Source: an uncultured Prevotellaceae bacterium
Lineage (GTDB): Bacteria; Bacteroidota; Bacteroidia; Bacteroidales; Muribaculaceae
Length of the DNA stretch: 64,000 nt
Direction: 5' to 3'
NCBI GenBank assembly: GCA_900318865.1
Contig: ONMF01000004.1
Coordinates: 1 to 64,000 of the forward strand
The notes under the pieces were generated by a model. That model was not told where the DNA came from, ran no database searches, and saw only the letters and a list, made by a program, of their open reading frames with translations. Positions 18,431 through 28,533 of the stretch are shown here, piece by piece; positions within the stretch are counted from its first letter, which is position 1, and each line of letters starts with the position of its first letter. Made by a program: the position numbers and the translations under genes.

Positions 18431-19696
18431 ATGCTTTACCATCTTTTCCACTATCTTGAGAATTTTGACATACCCGGAGCGCGGTTGTTCGAATACTTGA
18501 CATTCCGCTCGGGATTCGCACTGATATTGTCGCTGTTTATCGGCATTGTGATAGGCCGGCGCATCATTGACACGCTCAAGGGCAAGCAGATGTGCGATAA
18601 AGAGCGCGATGCCAGTGAGGGCGGAAACAAGTCGAAGCAAGGCACTCCCACCATGGGCGGTATCATTATCATCATTTCCATCCTGGTGCCGTGCCTGCTG
18701 CTGGGCAAGCTCAACAACGTGTACATGGTGCTCATGATTGTGTCCACGCTGTGGTGCGGCGCCCTGGGCTTTGCCGACGACTATATCAAGGTGTTTCACC
18801 ATCACAAAGAAGGACTGAAAGGAAAGTTCAAGATTGTGGGGCAGGTGGGCTTGGGCCTGATTGTGGGGCTGACGATGTACTTGAGCCCGGCCATTGTGAT
18901 GAATGAGAACGTGAGCGTCACCAACCGCCAAACCAACGAGCTGGTGGTGACCCACAAAACGGAGGCGGTGAAGGCCACCAAGTCGACCATCCCGTTTGTA
19001 AAGAACCACAACTTCGACTATTCTTACTTCACCCGCTGGATGGGTCCCTACGCCCAGACGGGAGGATGGATTCTCTTTATCTTGGTCACCATCTTTGTGG
19101 TGGCGGCAGTGAGCAACGGAGCCAACCTCACCGATGGCGTGGACGGCCTGGCCACCGGCACGAGCGCCATCATCGGAGTGGCGCTGGCCATCATGTGCTA
19201 CCTGGGCGGTAACGTGATTTACGCGTCCTACCTCAACATCATGTATATCCCCGACAGTGGCGAGCTGGTGGTCTATGCCGCCGCCTTCATCGGGGCCACC
19301 GTGGGATTCTTGTGGTACAATTCGCATCCGGCCCAGGTGTTCATGGGCGACACCGGCAGCCTGTGCTTGGGCGGCATCATCGCGGTGTTTGCCATCCTCA
19401 TCCGCAAGGAATGGCTCCTGCCGGTGTTGTGCGGCATATTCCTGGTGGAAGAGGGCGCCGTGATGCTGCAAGTGCCCGTGTGTAAATATTTCAAGCGCAA
19501 GACCGGTCATGACAAGCGCCTGTTCAAGATGACGCCGCTGCATCATCACTTCACCGTACCCAACGACAAGCTCAAGTGGGATTATGTGATTAAAACACCT
19601 CAAAACCCCATTCCCGAGCAGAAAGTGGTGATGCGATTCTTCCTGGTGGCCATTTTCTTGGCTGTGATAACATTTGTAACATTGAAAATTCGATAA
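18431..19696 (+). CDS. mraY: Phospho-MurNAc-pentapeptide transferase MraY
   Basis: MraY moves phospho-MurNAc-pentapeptide from UDP onto undecaprenyl phosphate, making lipid I at the inner membrane. About ten membrane segments are visible. Conserved loops are present: TPTMGGIIII near 75, FADDYIKVFHHHKEGLKGK with the Mg-binding Asp pair, NGANLTDGVDGLATG, and FMGDTGSLCLGG. The 421 residues exceed the E. coli enzyme (360), mainly because of an insertion around residues 155-195 between membrane segments, a feature I believe is common in Bacteroidota. murD follows after 11 bp. Confidence 0.97.
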   Translation: MLYHLFHYLENFDIPGARLFEYLTFRSGFALILSLFIGIVIGRRIIDTLKGKQMCDKERDASEGGNKSKQGTPTMGGIIIIISILVPCLLLGKLNNVYMVLMIVSTLWCGALGFADDYIKVFHHHKEGLKGKFKIVGQVGLGLIVGLTMYLSPAIVMNENVSVTNRQTNELVVTHKTEAVKATKSTIPFVKNHNFDYSYFTRWMGPYAQTGGWILFILVTIFVVAAVSNGANLTDGVDGLATGTSAIIGVALAIMCYLGGNVIYASYLNIMYIPDSGELVVYAAAFIGATVGFLWYNSHPAQVFMGDTGSLCLGGIIAVFAILIRKEWLLPVLCGIFLVEEGAVMLQVPVCKYFKRKTGHDKRLFKMTPLHHHFTVPNDKLKWDYVIKTPQNPIPEQKVVMRFFLVAIFLAVITFVTLKIR

Positions 19697-19707
19697 AAAC
19701 GCACGAT

Positions 19708-21051
19708 ATGAAACGACTTGTAGTTTTAGGAGGCGGCGAGAGCGGAGTGGGAGCTGCGGTGCTCGCCAAGAAGCAGGGCATGGACGTGTGGCTCAGCGAC
19801 ATGGGGCACATCAAACCCAAATATGTGGAGATGCTGAACCGCTACGACATCAGCTGGGAGGACGGCGGCCACACGGAGGAAAAAATCCTCAACGCCGACG
19901 AGATTGTGAAAAGTCCCGGCATCCCCGACACGGCACCCCTGGTGAGCAAAGCCATCGGCTTGGGCATTCCCATCATCAGCGAGATAGAGCTGGCCGGCCG
20001 CTACACCGATGCCAAGATGGTGTGCATCACCGGCAGCAACGGAAAAACCACCACCACACTGCTCACCTACCACATCCTCAAGCAAGCCGGGCTCAACGTG
20101 GGGCTGGCCGGCAACGTGGGTAACAGCCTGGCACTGCAAGTGGCCACCGACCCGCACGATGTGTACGTGATTGAGCTGAGCAGTTTCCAGCTCGACAATA
20201 TGTATGACTTCAAAGCCAACATTGCCGTGCTGCTCAACATCACGCCCGACCACCTGGACCGCTACGACTACAAGATGGAGAATTATGCCGCCGCCAAGTT
20301 CCGCATCATGCGCAACCAGACCAAGGACGACTCTTTCATCTACTGGGAGGACGACCCCATCATCGCCCGGCAATTACAGCACATCGACACCGAGGCTCGC
20401 CTGCTGCCCTTCGCCGACCGTGACGACGAGCGGTGCGCAGCCTATATCAAGGACGGCATCATGTGCTTCGATGTGGACGGGCAGCCCTGGCAGATTCCCA
20501 CCGGCGAGCTCTCGCTCGTGGGGCGCCACAACATGTACAACTCCATGGCCGCCGGTCTGAGCGCGTCGCTGCTCCATATCAAGAAGGACGTGATTCGCCA
20601 TGCCCTGGCCGACTTCCAAGCCGTGGAGCACCGCCTGGAATATGCCGGCACGGTTGACGGCGTGCGATACATCAACGACAGCAAGGCCACCAACGTGAAT
20701 GCCTGCTGGTATGCCCTGGAGAGCATGACCGAGCCGGTGGTGCTCATTTTGGGCGGAGTTGACAAGGGCAACGACTACACCGAGATAGAGCATCTGGTCA
20801 AGGAGAAGGTGCGTGCCATCGTGTGCCTGGGCAAAGACAATGCTAAGTTGCACAGTTTCTTCGACGGTAAGGTGCCCGTTGTGACCGATGCCTCCAGCAT
20901 GGCCGAGTGTGTGGACAAGTGCCGCCAGCTTGCCACTGCCGGCAGCACGGTGCTGCTGTCGCCGTGCTGCGCCAGCTTCGATCTGTTCCGTAACATGGAA
21001 GACCGCGGCGACCAGTTCAAGGCACTTGTGAAATCGATGATGAACAAGTAA
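19708..21051 (+). CDS. murD: UDP-MurNAc-L-alanine:D-glutamate ligase MurD
   Basis: MurD adds D-glutamate to UDP-MurNAc-L-Ala. The 447 residues have a Rossmann-like N-terminal domain (LVVLGGGESGVGAAVLA), the ATP loop ITGSNGKTTTT (107-117), the central NITPDHLDRYDYKMENY and a C-terminal ligase domain with DSKATNVNACWYALES and ILGGVDKGNDY. All are diagnostic of MurD. It lies 11 bp after mraY and 33 bp before ftsW. Confidence 0.97.
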   Translation: MKRLVVLGGGESGVGAAVLAKKQGMDVWLSDMGHIKPKYVEMLNRYDISWEDGGHTEEKILNADEIVKSPGIPDTAPLVSKAIGLGIPIISEIELAGRYTDAKMVCITGSNGKTTTTLLTYHILKQAGLNVGLAGNVGNSLALQVATDPHDVYVIELSSFQLDNMYDFKANIAVLLNITPDHLDRYDYKMENYAAAKFRIMRNQTKDDSFIYWEDDPIIARQLQHIDTEARLLPFADRDDERCAAYIKDGIMCFDVDGQPWQIPTGELSLVGRHNMYNSMAAGLSASLLHIKKDVIRHALADFQAVEHRLEYAGTVDGVRYINDSKATNVNACWYALESMTEPVVLILGGVDKGNDYTEIEHLVKEKVRAIVCLGKDNAKLHSFFDGKVPVVTDASSMAECVDKCRQLATAGSTVLLSPCCASFDLFRNMEDRGDQFKALVKSMMNK

Positions 21052-21084
21052 CGACTCATCACGCAGTCATTTAATTATAGCATC

Positions 21085-22410
21085 ATGTCGGAATCAGAAA
21101 AGACAACCCGCTTCAATGAGATAGCGCAGAAGTATGGCGACCCCTGGATTTGGGGCATCTACTTCACGCTCATCATCATATCCATCATAGAGAGTTACAG
21201 CGCCTCGAGCCGTGAGATAGCCACTGCGGGCGTCTATGCCCCCATCATCAAGCAGTGCGCTTTCCTGGCAGTGGGAGGGCTGCTGGTATTTGTGCTGCAC
21301 CGTGTGGACTACAACAAGCCCCGTTTCCTTTACATCATGATTCCCCTGCTGGCCTTCTTCACGGTGTTCTGCCTGGTCTATGTGATGCTCTTTGGTGAGG
21401 TCATCAACGGTGCCCAGCGCGCCATGAAGATTCTGCCCGGTGTCACATTGCAGCCTGCCGAACTGGCCAAACTGTCGATAGTGACCCTGCTGGCCTATAT
21501 CCTGGCCAAGAGCCAGCAGAATAAAGACATCTCGCGCGGGGGCATCATCTGTGCCGGACTGGCCGTGGCCATCTATGGCGGATTGATGCTGGGCAGCGGA
21601 TTGACCAACACGTTGCTGCTGATGGCCATCAGCGCGTCGATGCTGCTGATAGGCGGCGCGCGGCTCAAGAAGATATTGATGCTGGGCCTGTTCTATGCTG
21701 TAATCGGGGGAATGTTCTTCCTCATCAAGCACAACAACGACAAGAAAGCCGAGGTGCTGGCGCAGAGCGACACCGAAATGGTGGCCGGCGCCGACACGGG
21801 CGAGAAAAAAATACTCATGCGCGACGCCACCTGGCGTAACCGCATCAACGATTACCTCAATCAGGACTCGCTGCGATTCCGTCCCATCACCAACAAGAAC
21901 CAGCAGGAAATGTTCTCGCGCATGGCTCAAGCCCATGGCGGCCTGGTGGGCGTGGGCGTGGGCAACTCGCGCGAGTGCAGCCGCTTGCCGCTGGCTTTCA
22001 GCGACTATATCTATTCCATCATCATCGAGGAAACCGGTGTGCTGGGCGGCATGTTTGTGCTCATTCTTTACCTGTGGCTACTTGCGCGCGCGGCCATGAT
22101 AGTGCGGCGCAGCAAGCGCGTGCTGCCATCGTTGCTGGTCATCGGCATGGCGTCGTTGATTACCTATCAGGCGCTGTTCCACATGGCCATCAATGTGGGT
22201 GTGTTCCCGGTGTCGGGGCAGCCGCTGCCACTCATCTCCAAGGGCGGAACGTCCATCGTGGTGATGAGCGTGGCCTTCGGGGTGATGCTGAGTGTGAGCC
22301 GCACCATCGCCAATTACAACAATCCGAATAAGAAAGTCGACGACATGCCGTTGCCCGAGGGGCTGGATGCCGAGAACCCGACGCAAATAATCAAAAACGT
22401 GTGGAAGTGA
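21085..22410 (+). CDS. ftsW: SEDS peptidoglycan polymerase FtsW
   Basis: FtsW is the SEDS-family glycosyltransferase that polymerises lipid II at the septum with FtsI. The protein has 441 residues and about ten membrane segments. VTLQPAELAKLSIVTLLAYILA and VFPVSGQPLPLISKGGTS near the C-terminus are the classic SEDS sequences. A large polar loop (about 215-290) between segments matches the extracytoplasmic loop of the family. Its TGA overlaps the murG ATG by one base. Confidence 0.96.
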   Translation: MSESEKTTRFNEIAQKYGDPWIWGIYFTLIIISIIESYSASSREIATAGVYAPIIKQCAFLAVGGLLVFVLHRVDYNKPRFLYIMIPLLAFFTVFCLVYVMLFGEVINGAQRAMKILPGVTLQPAELAKLSIVTLLAYILAKSQQNKDISRGGIICAGLAVAIYGGLMLGSGLTNTLLLMAISASMLLIGGARLKKILMLGLFYAVIGGMFFLIKHNNDKKAEVLAQSDTEMVAGADTGEKKILMRDATWRNRINDYLNQDSLRFRPITNKNQQEMFSRMAQAHGGLVGVGVGNSRECSRLPLAFSDYIYSIIIEETGVLGGMFVLILYLWLLARAAMIVRRSKRVLPSLLVIGMASLITYQALFHMAINVGVFPVSGQPLPLISKGGTSIVVMSVAFGVMLSVSRTIANYNNPNKKVDDMPLPEGLDAENPTQIIKNVWK

Positions 22411-23519
22411 TGAAAGCATTAGTGAGTGGAGGCGGCACAGGAGGTCACATCTTCCCCGCCCTGTCGATAGCCAATGAAATCCGTCGCCGTTATCCCGACG
22501 CCAGTATTCTCTTCGTGGGAGCGCTGGGGCGAATGGAGATGGAGCGTGTGCCCGCCGCGGGCTATGAAATCAAGGGCCTGCCGGTGAGCGGATTCGACCG
22601 CAAGCGCCCCTGGCGCAACGTGCGTGTGCTGTGGCAATTGTTCAAAAGCATGCGCATGGCCCGCGACATCCTTAACGATTTTGCCCCCGACATCGCCATC
22701 GGTGTGGGCGGATATGCCAGCGGCCCCATGCTCAAGGCCGCCCAAAAGCGAGGCATACCCACGCTCATTCAGGAGCAGAACTCCTACGCCGGTGTCACCA
22801 ATAAGTTGCTGGCCGAGAAGGCGAAGGTCATCTGTGTGGCCTACGAGGGCATGGAGCGGTTTTTCCCTGCCGACCGCATTGTCATGACCGGCAACCCCGT
22901 GCGGCGCAATCTGCTGGAGTGCACGGCCACACGCGAGCAAGCGCGCGAGGCGATGGGCCTCGACCCCGGCAAGCGCACCATCCTCATTGTGGGCGGAAGC
23001 CTGGGAGCGCGCACTGTGAACAACGCCATCATGTCAAGCCTGGAAACGATAGCGGCCCATCCACAGGTGCAAGTGATTTGGCAATCAGGAAAAATCTACG
23101 ACGACGAGTGCCGCCGTGCCCTCGAGGCCTCGAAGGCCGCCAATGTGAAGCAGATGGCCTTTGTCACCAACATGGACATGGCCTATCGCGCGGCCGACCT
23201 GGTGGTGTCGCGTGCCGGCGCCAGCAGCATCAGTGAGCTGCAACTGCTGGCCAAGCCGGCAATCTTGGTGCCGTCGCCCAACGTGGCCGAAGACCACCAG
23301 ACCAAAAACGCCCAAGCCCTTGTGGACCGCAGCGCGGCTATCATGGTGCGTGACGTGGATGCCGTGGAGCAGTTGGCCGCCACCATGCTTGCCACCGTGG
23401 CCGACGATGACCTGCTGGCGTCGCTCAGCGACAATGTGGCGCGCATGGCGCTGCACCATTCGGCCGAGGCCATCGTGGACCAAGTGGAGAAAATTATCAA
23501 TCATTCAAACGAAAAATAA
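22410..23519 (+). CDS. murG: Lipid II synthase MurG
   Basis: MurG transfers GlcNAc from UDP-GlcNAc to lipid I at the cytoplasmic face of the membrane. From the ATG at 22410 the protein has 369 residues and begins MKALVSGGGTGGHIFPAL, with the G-rich donor/lipid loop at 7-13. Later motifs are GVGGYASGP, LIQEQNSYAGVTNKLLAEKA and SRAGASSISELQLL, the last being the UDP-GlcNAc site. A GTG nine bases upstream is in frame, but TGATG overlap with the ftsW stop favours the ATG. murC starts immediately after. Confidence 0.97.
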   Translation: MKALVSGGGTGGHIFPALSIANEIRRRYPDASILFVGALGRMEMERVPAAGYEIKGLPVSGFDRKRPWRNVRVLWQLFKSMRMARDILNDFAPDIAIGVGGYASGPMLKAAQKRGIPTLIQEQNSYAGVTNKLLAEKAKVICVAYEGMERFFPADRIVMTGNPVRRNLLECTATREQAREAMGLDPGKRTILIVGGSLGARTVNNAIMSSLETIAAHPQVQVIWQSGKIYDDECRRALEASKAANVKQMAFVTNMDMAYRAADLVVSRAGASSISELQLLAKPAILVPSPNVAEDHQTKNAQALVDRSAAIMVRDVDAVEQLAATMLATVADDDLLASLSDNVARMALHHSAEAIVDQVEKIINHSNEK

Positions 23520-24902
23520 ATGAACAATTTCGAATCGTTATATTTTGTGGGTGCCGGCGGCATCGGCATGGCTGCCCTGGAACGCTATTTTCTGGCCAAG
23601 GGCAAGCGTGTGGCCGGATACGACCGCACGCCATCGGACCTCACGCGGGCTCTCCAGGCCGAAGGTGTGGAAATCGCCTTCGACGAAGACCCCGCACTCA
23701 TTCCCGAGTATTGCCGCGACCCGCGCACCACACTGGTGGTCTATACGCCGGCCGTGCCGGCCGACCATCGGGGATTGACCTTCTTCCGCAACGGCGGGTT
23801 TGAGGTGGTGAAGCGCGCCAAGCTGCTGGGCATCGTCACCGAGCATAGCCAGGGACTTTGTTTTGCCGGCACGCATGGGAAAACCACCACTTCGAGCATG
23901 GCGGCGCACATCCTCCACGAGTCGGGAGTGGGCTGCAATGCTTTTCTGGGAGGCGTGCTACGCAACTATGGCAGCAATTTCCTGCTGTCCGACACCAGCC
24001 CCTACTCGGTTATCGAGGCCGACGAGTTCGACCGCTCGTTCCACCACTTGCGCCCCTATGTGGCGGTAATTACCAGCACCGACCCCGACCATCTCGACAT
24101 CTATGGCACCGAGGAGAATTATCTCGAAGGGTTTGCCCACTTTACCGAGTTGATTAGGCCCGGTGGCGCGCTCATTGTGCACACAGGCCTGAAACTGGTG
24201 CCCCGCTTGGGTGGCGATGTGCGCACCTACACCTATGGCCGCGATGCCGGCGATTTTCATGCTTCGCACATCCGCAAGGGTGGCGGTGAAATCGTTTTCG
24301 ACCTGGCGACCCCCTGGGAAACCATCACCGATATAAGTCTGGGAGTGCCTGTGGACATCAACATTGACAATGCTGTCGCGGCCATGGCGGCTTGCCGCCT
24401 TGTGCAAGTGCCGGCCGACGATATGCGCCGCGCCATGGCATCGTTTATGGGCGCCAAGCGCCGTTTCGAGTTCTGGCTCAAAGAACCCGGCCCCCGCGGC
24501 AAAGTGGTTATCGATGACTATGCGCACCATCCCAGCGAGATTGCCGCCAGCATCACCAGCGTGCGCGACCTGTATCCCGGACGGAAAATCTCGGTGATTT
24601 TCCAGCCGCATCTTTACACCCGCACCCGTGATTTCGCGCCCGACTTTGCCCGCGCGCTCTCGCTGGCCGATGAATTGCTGCTGCTGCCCATCTATCCGGC
24701 CCGCGAATTGCCCATTGAGGGCGTGACGTCGCAAATCATTCTCGACAAGGCGACATGCCCGGTAAAAAACATTTACACCAAAGAAAATTTGATAAAATCA
24801 ATTCATTTGCTTAACTTTGACGTTTTATTGACAGTGGGAGCAGGCGACGTGGTCGACTTGCTGCCTCAAATCTGCCATGAAGTGAAGAAACAACAGCAAT
24901 GA
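23520..24902 (+). CDS. murC: UDP-MurNAc:L-alanine ligase MurC
   Basis: MurC adds L-alanine to UDP-MurNAc, the first peptide step. The 460 residues start with a Rossmann-type motif VGAGGIGMAAL, carry the ATP loop FAGTHGKTTTSSM (115-127), EADEFDRSFHHLRP in the middle and VIDDYAHHPSEI followed by FQPHLYTRT in the C-terminal domain. These are MurC-specific. It begins directly after the murG stop and overlaps ftsQ by 4 bp (ATGA). Confidence 0.97.
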   Translation: MNNFESLYFVGAGGIGMAALERYFLAKGKRVAGYDRTPSDLTRALQAEGVEIAFDEDPALIPEYCRDPRTTLVVYTPAVPADHRGLTFFRNGGFEVVKRAKLLGIVTEHSQGLCFAGTHGKTTTSSMAAHILHESGVGCNAFLGGVLRNYGSNFLLSDTSPYSVIEADEFDRSFHHLRPYVAVITSTDPDHLDIYGTEENYLEGFAHFTELIRPGGALIVHTGLKLVPRLGGDVRTYTYGRDAGDFHASHIRKGGGEIVFDLATPWETITDISLGVPVDINIDNAVAAMAACRLVQVPADDMRRAMASFMGAKRRFEFWLKEPGPRGKVVIDDYAHHPSEIAASITSVRDLYPGRKISVIFQPHLYTRTRDFAPDFARALSLADELLLLPIYPARELPIEGVTSQIILDKATCPVKNIYTKENLIKSIHLLNFDVLLTVGAGDVVDLLPQICHEVKKQQQ

Positions 24903-25759
24903 AGCACTTGGTCCAAAATATCCTGCTGCTTGTGCTTGCGGGCCTGCTTGTGGCCGGCATCTTGTGGGCGCGCCACAAGGCACACACGCAAGTGTGCCAG
25001 CGCGTGGACGTGGTCATCGAGAATGCCGACAGCTCGGTCTTTGTCACGCAGCAGGGAGTGCTCGACGAACTGGCCAAGCTGGGAATCACCATGAAGGGGA
25101 AGTCGATGAACGATATCGATGCCACCCTTGTCGAAGAGAAGCTGCGACGGTCGGAGTATTTGGAAAAAGTGGACTGCGTGAAAGGCCAGGAAGGCGTGGT
25201 GACCATCAAGGTGAGCCAGCTGGTGCCGGTGTTGCGTGTTTTCGACGGCAATGACTCCTACTATGTGAACCGCGACGGAAAGCGCATGACGGCCACAGCG
25301 AGTTATCATGCCGATGTGCCGGTGGTGCAGGGACACTTCACCGCCGCCTATCCGGCCACGAGACTCATGCCCATGGTCGACTTTGTGGAGCGCGACTCGT
25401 TGCTGCATTCGCTTGTGACGATGTACAGCGTGGCCGACAGCAACAACGTCTTTGTGGTGCCCGGCATCTACGGCCATGTGGTGAACATGGGCCCGGTGAC
25501 CGACGTTGCCACAAAATTTGCCAAACTGAAGTTGTTCTACAGCAAAGTCCTGCCCGAGAAAGGGTGGCAAACCTACGACACCATATCGGTGAAGTGGAGT
25601 CACCAGGTGGTGGCCACCAAGCGTCAGAAGGCGGTGAAGGTGGAACTGGCCTACGACCCCGAAGACGACGAGCAGATGCCTGATGAGCAAACCATGGCCG
25701 TGAGTGACGAGAAGCCCACACTGGCCATCGATAAGAAGCAAAAACCGAAAAACAATTAA
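24899..25759 (+). CDS. ftsQ: Cell division protein FtsQ
   Basis: FtsQ (DivIB) bridges early and late divisome parts. The 286 residues contain a short cytoplasmic start, one membrane segment (about 6-28), a POTRA-like region (about 37-110, with the pattern LAKLGITMKGKSMNDIDATLVEEKLRRSEYLEKV broken here only by position) and a beta domain. The C-terminal 35 residues are polar and charged. Sequence identity to E. coli FtsQ is expected to be low; assignment rests on topology plus position between murC and ftsA. It overlaps murC by 4 bp and is 17 bp from ftsA. Confidence 0.9.
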   Translation: MKHLVQNILLLVLAGLLVAGILWARHKAHTQVCQRVDVVIENADSSVFVTQQGVLDELAKLGITMKGKSMNDIDATLVEEKLRRSEYLEKVDCVKGQEGVVTIKVSQLVPVLRVFDGNDSYYVNRDGKRMTATASYHADVPVVQGHFTAAYPATRLMPMVDFVERDSLLHSLVTMYSVADSNNVFVVPGIYGHVVNMGPVTDVATKFAKLKLFYSKVLPEKGWQTYDTISVKWSHQVVATKRQKAVKVELAYDPEDDEQMPDEQTMAVSDEKPTLAIDKKQKPKNN

Positions 25760-25776
25760 ATAACATACCAATACTT

Positions 25777-27072
25777 ATGGAACAGAACCAATATATAGTA
25801 GCACTGGAGATAGGCAGTTCCAAGATTGTGGGTGCCATCGCCGAGAAATCAGCGTCAGGACTCATCTCGGTCAACCATCTGGCCGAGGAGAGGCTGTCGA
25901 ACTGTGTGCGATATGGTTGTGTGCAGAATGTGGAAAACATCAAGAGCAGCATCAATCGCATCATTCATGAGCTGGAGCGAAGCATCGACGGCCGTGTGAC
26001 ACAGGTGTTTGTGGGCATCAGCGGACGCTCGCTGCACAGTGAGATGACCGAGGAAAACCGCGGGCTGGATTCACAGAAGTCGATTACACAAGAAACCATC
26101 ACATCCATTATCCGCGAGGCGGCACGCAAGCAGGTGAAGTCATATGAGACCATCGACATCGTGCCATGCGCCTATTACGTCGACAAGGCCGAGACCACCG
26201 AGCCCGTGGGGCAGTTTGGCTCGTCCATCAAAATCAAGGCCAATTTGATTGTGGCCAAGCCGCAACTCAAGTTGAATCTGGACCGCGTGATGAGTTTTGG
26301 CATCAAGGCCCGTGATTACATCGTCACGCCGCTGGCGGTGGGACGCGAGGTGCTCAAGGACAGTGAGATTTCGCTGGGCGTGATGCTGGTCGACATCGGA
26401 GCCGAGACCACCACGGTGTCGATTTACAAGGGTGGGGCGTTGACCTACCTGATGACTCTGCCCATGGGTGGACGAAACATCACCCGCGACATCATGAACG
26501 GGGCCAACGTGCTCGAGGAAACGGCCGAGCAAGTGAAGAAAAACATCAATAATCCACTCGACCCCAACAATGTGGACATCATCGACATCGAGGGGGTGAA
26601 AAGCAGCGACGCATCGAATTATATCGCGGCGCGTGTGGGTGAGATCATAGCCAACATCAAGCAGCAAATCGAATATGCGGGCATGAACGACGACGACATC
26701 CGCACCGTGGTGCTCATCGGTGGCACTGTGGCCATGCCCGGCTTGCCGCAAAAGGTGGAGGAAATCCTTAAGATTAAGGTGAGATTGGGGCAATATCCGC
26801 AGACGCTCAATATCACCAACCACGCCATCAACAAGCCGGAGTACATCCAGGTGTTCTCCCTGCTGGCACGCGGTGCCGACATGATGCCCCGCGGAGAAAC
26901 CTGCGTGGAGCGTCACTCCTACGAAAGCCCGATGGTGCCGCCACAGGCTCCCGAGGCACCCGTTGTGCCTCCTCAGCCCGAGCCCTCCAAGCCTCACAAG
27001 CGCAGCTTTATCGAGAAGCTCAGGGACAAGGCTAAAGAATTTTTCACTGAAGATGAGGAAACCGACGAATAA
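25777..27072 (+). CDS. ftsA: Cell division protein FtsA
   Basis: FtsA is the actin-like ATPase that ties FtsZ to the membrane. The 431 residues show the phosphate-1 loop ALEIGSSKIVGAIAE near the start, the 1C domain, phosphate-2 LVDIGAETTTVSIY (about 205-218) and the adenosine motif VLIGGTVAMPGL (about 310-321). After a proline-rich linker (about 385-408) comes RSFIEKLRDKAKEFF, an amphipathic helix that fits the membrane-targeting sequence, followed by an acidic tail (EDEETDE). In most relatives the helix is terminal, so the acidic extension is minor but visible. ftsZ follows after 45 bp. Confidence 0.96.
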   Translation: MEQNQYIVALEIGSSKIVGAIAEKSASGLISVNHLAEERLSNCVRYGCVQNVENIKSSINRIIHELERSIDGRVTQVFVGISGRSLHSEMTEENRGLDSQKSITQETITSIIREAARKQVKSYETIDIVPCAYYVDKAETTEPVGQFGSSIKIKANLIVAKPQLKLNLDRVMSFGIKARDYIVTPLAVGREVLKDSEISLGVMLVDIGAETTTVSIYKGGALTYLMTLPMGGRNITRDIMNGANVLEETAEQVKKNINNPLDPNNVDIIDIEGVKSSDASNYIAARVGEIIANIKQQIEYAGMNDDDIRTVVLIGGTVAMPGLPQKVEEILKIKVRLGQYPQTLNITNHAINKPEYIQVFSLLARGADMMPRGETCVERHSYESPMVPPQAPEAPVVPPQPEPSKPHKRSFIEKLRDKAKEFFTEDEETDE

Positions 27073-27117
27073 CCTGCGTCCTCTACTCGATAAAACCAGT
27101 TTTTCAATTAAAACCTA

Positions 27118-28506
27118 ATGACTATGCAAGACAGCAATAAATTTTTAGCCGACATAGACGCAACGTCGGGCTTCGAGGACGACTTCAACAAGATGCCGAC
27201 CATCATCAAGGTGGTGGGCGTGGGCGGTGGCGGAAACAATGCCATCAACCACATGTATGCTCAGAAAATTGAAGGGGTTTCCTTTGTTGTGCTTAACACC
27301 GACCGCCAGGCACTCAATGGCTCGCCCGTGCCCAACCGGGTGCTGATCGGGCCAAACACCACCAAGGGCCTCGGAGCCGGCAACAAGCCCGAGCTGGCTC
27401 GCGCCGCCGCCGAAGAGAGTGCCGATGAAATCGCCTCGCTCTTTGACGACGACACCAAGATGGTGTTTATCACTGCCGGAATGGGCGGTGGCACAGGAAC
27501 CGGTGCCGCGCCCGTCGTGGCGCGCATCGCTCAGGACAAGGGGATGCTCACCATCGGCATTGTCACGATTCCGTTCCTCTTCGAGGGACAGAAAAAAATC
27601 ATGAAGGCGCTGGCCGGAGCCGACGAGATGAGCAAGTATGTCGACGCGTTGCTCATCATCAACAACCAGCGGCTCATCGACATCTACCCCGACCTCGACT
27701 TCGACAACGCCTTCGGCAAGGCCGACGACACGCTCTCCACCGCAGCGCGATCCATCAGTGAGATTATCACAGCGTCGGGAAAAATCAACCTCGACTTCAA
27801 CGATGTGAACACCACCCTGCGCGATGGTGGCGTGGCCATCATCAGTTGTGGTTATGGCGAAGGCGAGCACCGTGTCACCAAGGCCATCGACGACGCTCTG
27901 GAGTCGCCGTTGCTCAAGAATCGCGACGTGTACGGCTCACGGCGCATCCTCATCGACATTTTCTACAACCCCGACAGTTCCAATCCTTTCAATGCCTCCG
28001 AGCTGAGCGAGCTGCAGGCCTTCATGGCCAACTTCAGCGAGGACGTGGACGTGATTACGGGTGTTACCCACGACCGCACTCTCGACGACCGCATTAAAAT
28101 CACCGTGCTGGCAGCCGGCTTCAACGTGTCGCTGGGCGAGGAGGCTCCGGCGGCTCCCGTGAAGTCCAAACTGGCCGAACCTGCCACCGCAAGCCCCGCC
28201 GCGCCCATTGCCGATGCCGAGGCCCGCATGAAAGAAGAGTATGGCAGCGAAGCCTTCAACCGCATGGTTCAGGATAAGGCCAAGGCTCAGTACATCATCC
28301 TGCGGCAGGAGGATGTGGACAACGATGAAATTATCGATATGTTTGACCGCAACCCCACCTACGGACGCAAGCCCGAGACCAAGTCGGCCATCCGCGAGAT
28401 GCAGCAGAATGCCGCCATCAAGGAGGAAAAGGCCGCCGAGGCGCCACGAGCCGCGCAACCCAAGCGGTCGACGAGCGGGACCATTGATTTCGGCAGCAAT
28501 CCTTGA
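27118..28506 (+). CDS. ftsZ: Cell division GTPase FtsZ
   Basis: FtsZ forms the division ring. The 462 residues carry the nucleotide loops VGVGGGGNNAI (about 33-43) and the tubulin signature GGGTGTG (123-129), plus the T7 loop NLDFNDVNTTL (224-234) that completes GTP hydrolysis in the neighbouring subunit. The globular part ends near 345; an Ala/Pro/Glu-rich linker follows. The tail ends TSGTIDFGSNP, which does not resemble the E. coli-type terminal peptide; DRNPTYGRK occurs earlier, about 50 residues from the end. It is the last dcw gene and is followed by a strong terminator. Confidence 0.97.
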   Translation: MTMQDSNKFLADIDATSGFEDDFNKMPTIIKVVGVGGGGNNAINHMYAQKIEGVSFVVLNTDRQALNGSPVPNRVLIGPNTTKGLGAGNKPELARAAAEESADEIASLFDDDTKMVFITAGMGGGTGTGAAPVVARIAQDKGMLTIGIVTIPFLFEGQKKIMKALAGADEMSKYVDALLIINNQRLIDIYPDLDFDNAFGKADDTLSTAARSISEIITASGKINLDFNDVNTTLRDGGVAIISCGYGEGEHRVTKAIDDALESPLLKNRDVYGSRRILIDIFYNPDSSNPFNASELSELQAFMANFSEDVDVITGVTHDRTLDDRIKITVLAAGFNVSLGEEAPAAPVKSKLAEPATASPAAPIADAEARMKEEYGSEAFNRMVQDKAKAQYIILRQEDVDNDEIIDMFDRNPTYGRKPETKSAIREMQQNAAIKEEKAAEAPRAAQPKRSTSGTIDFGSNP

Positions 28507-28533
28507 CGTGACACCACCGTTATAACATTAACA

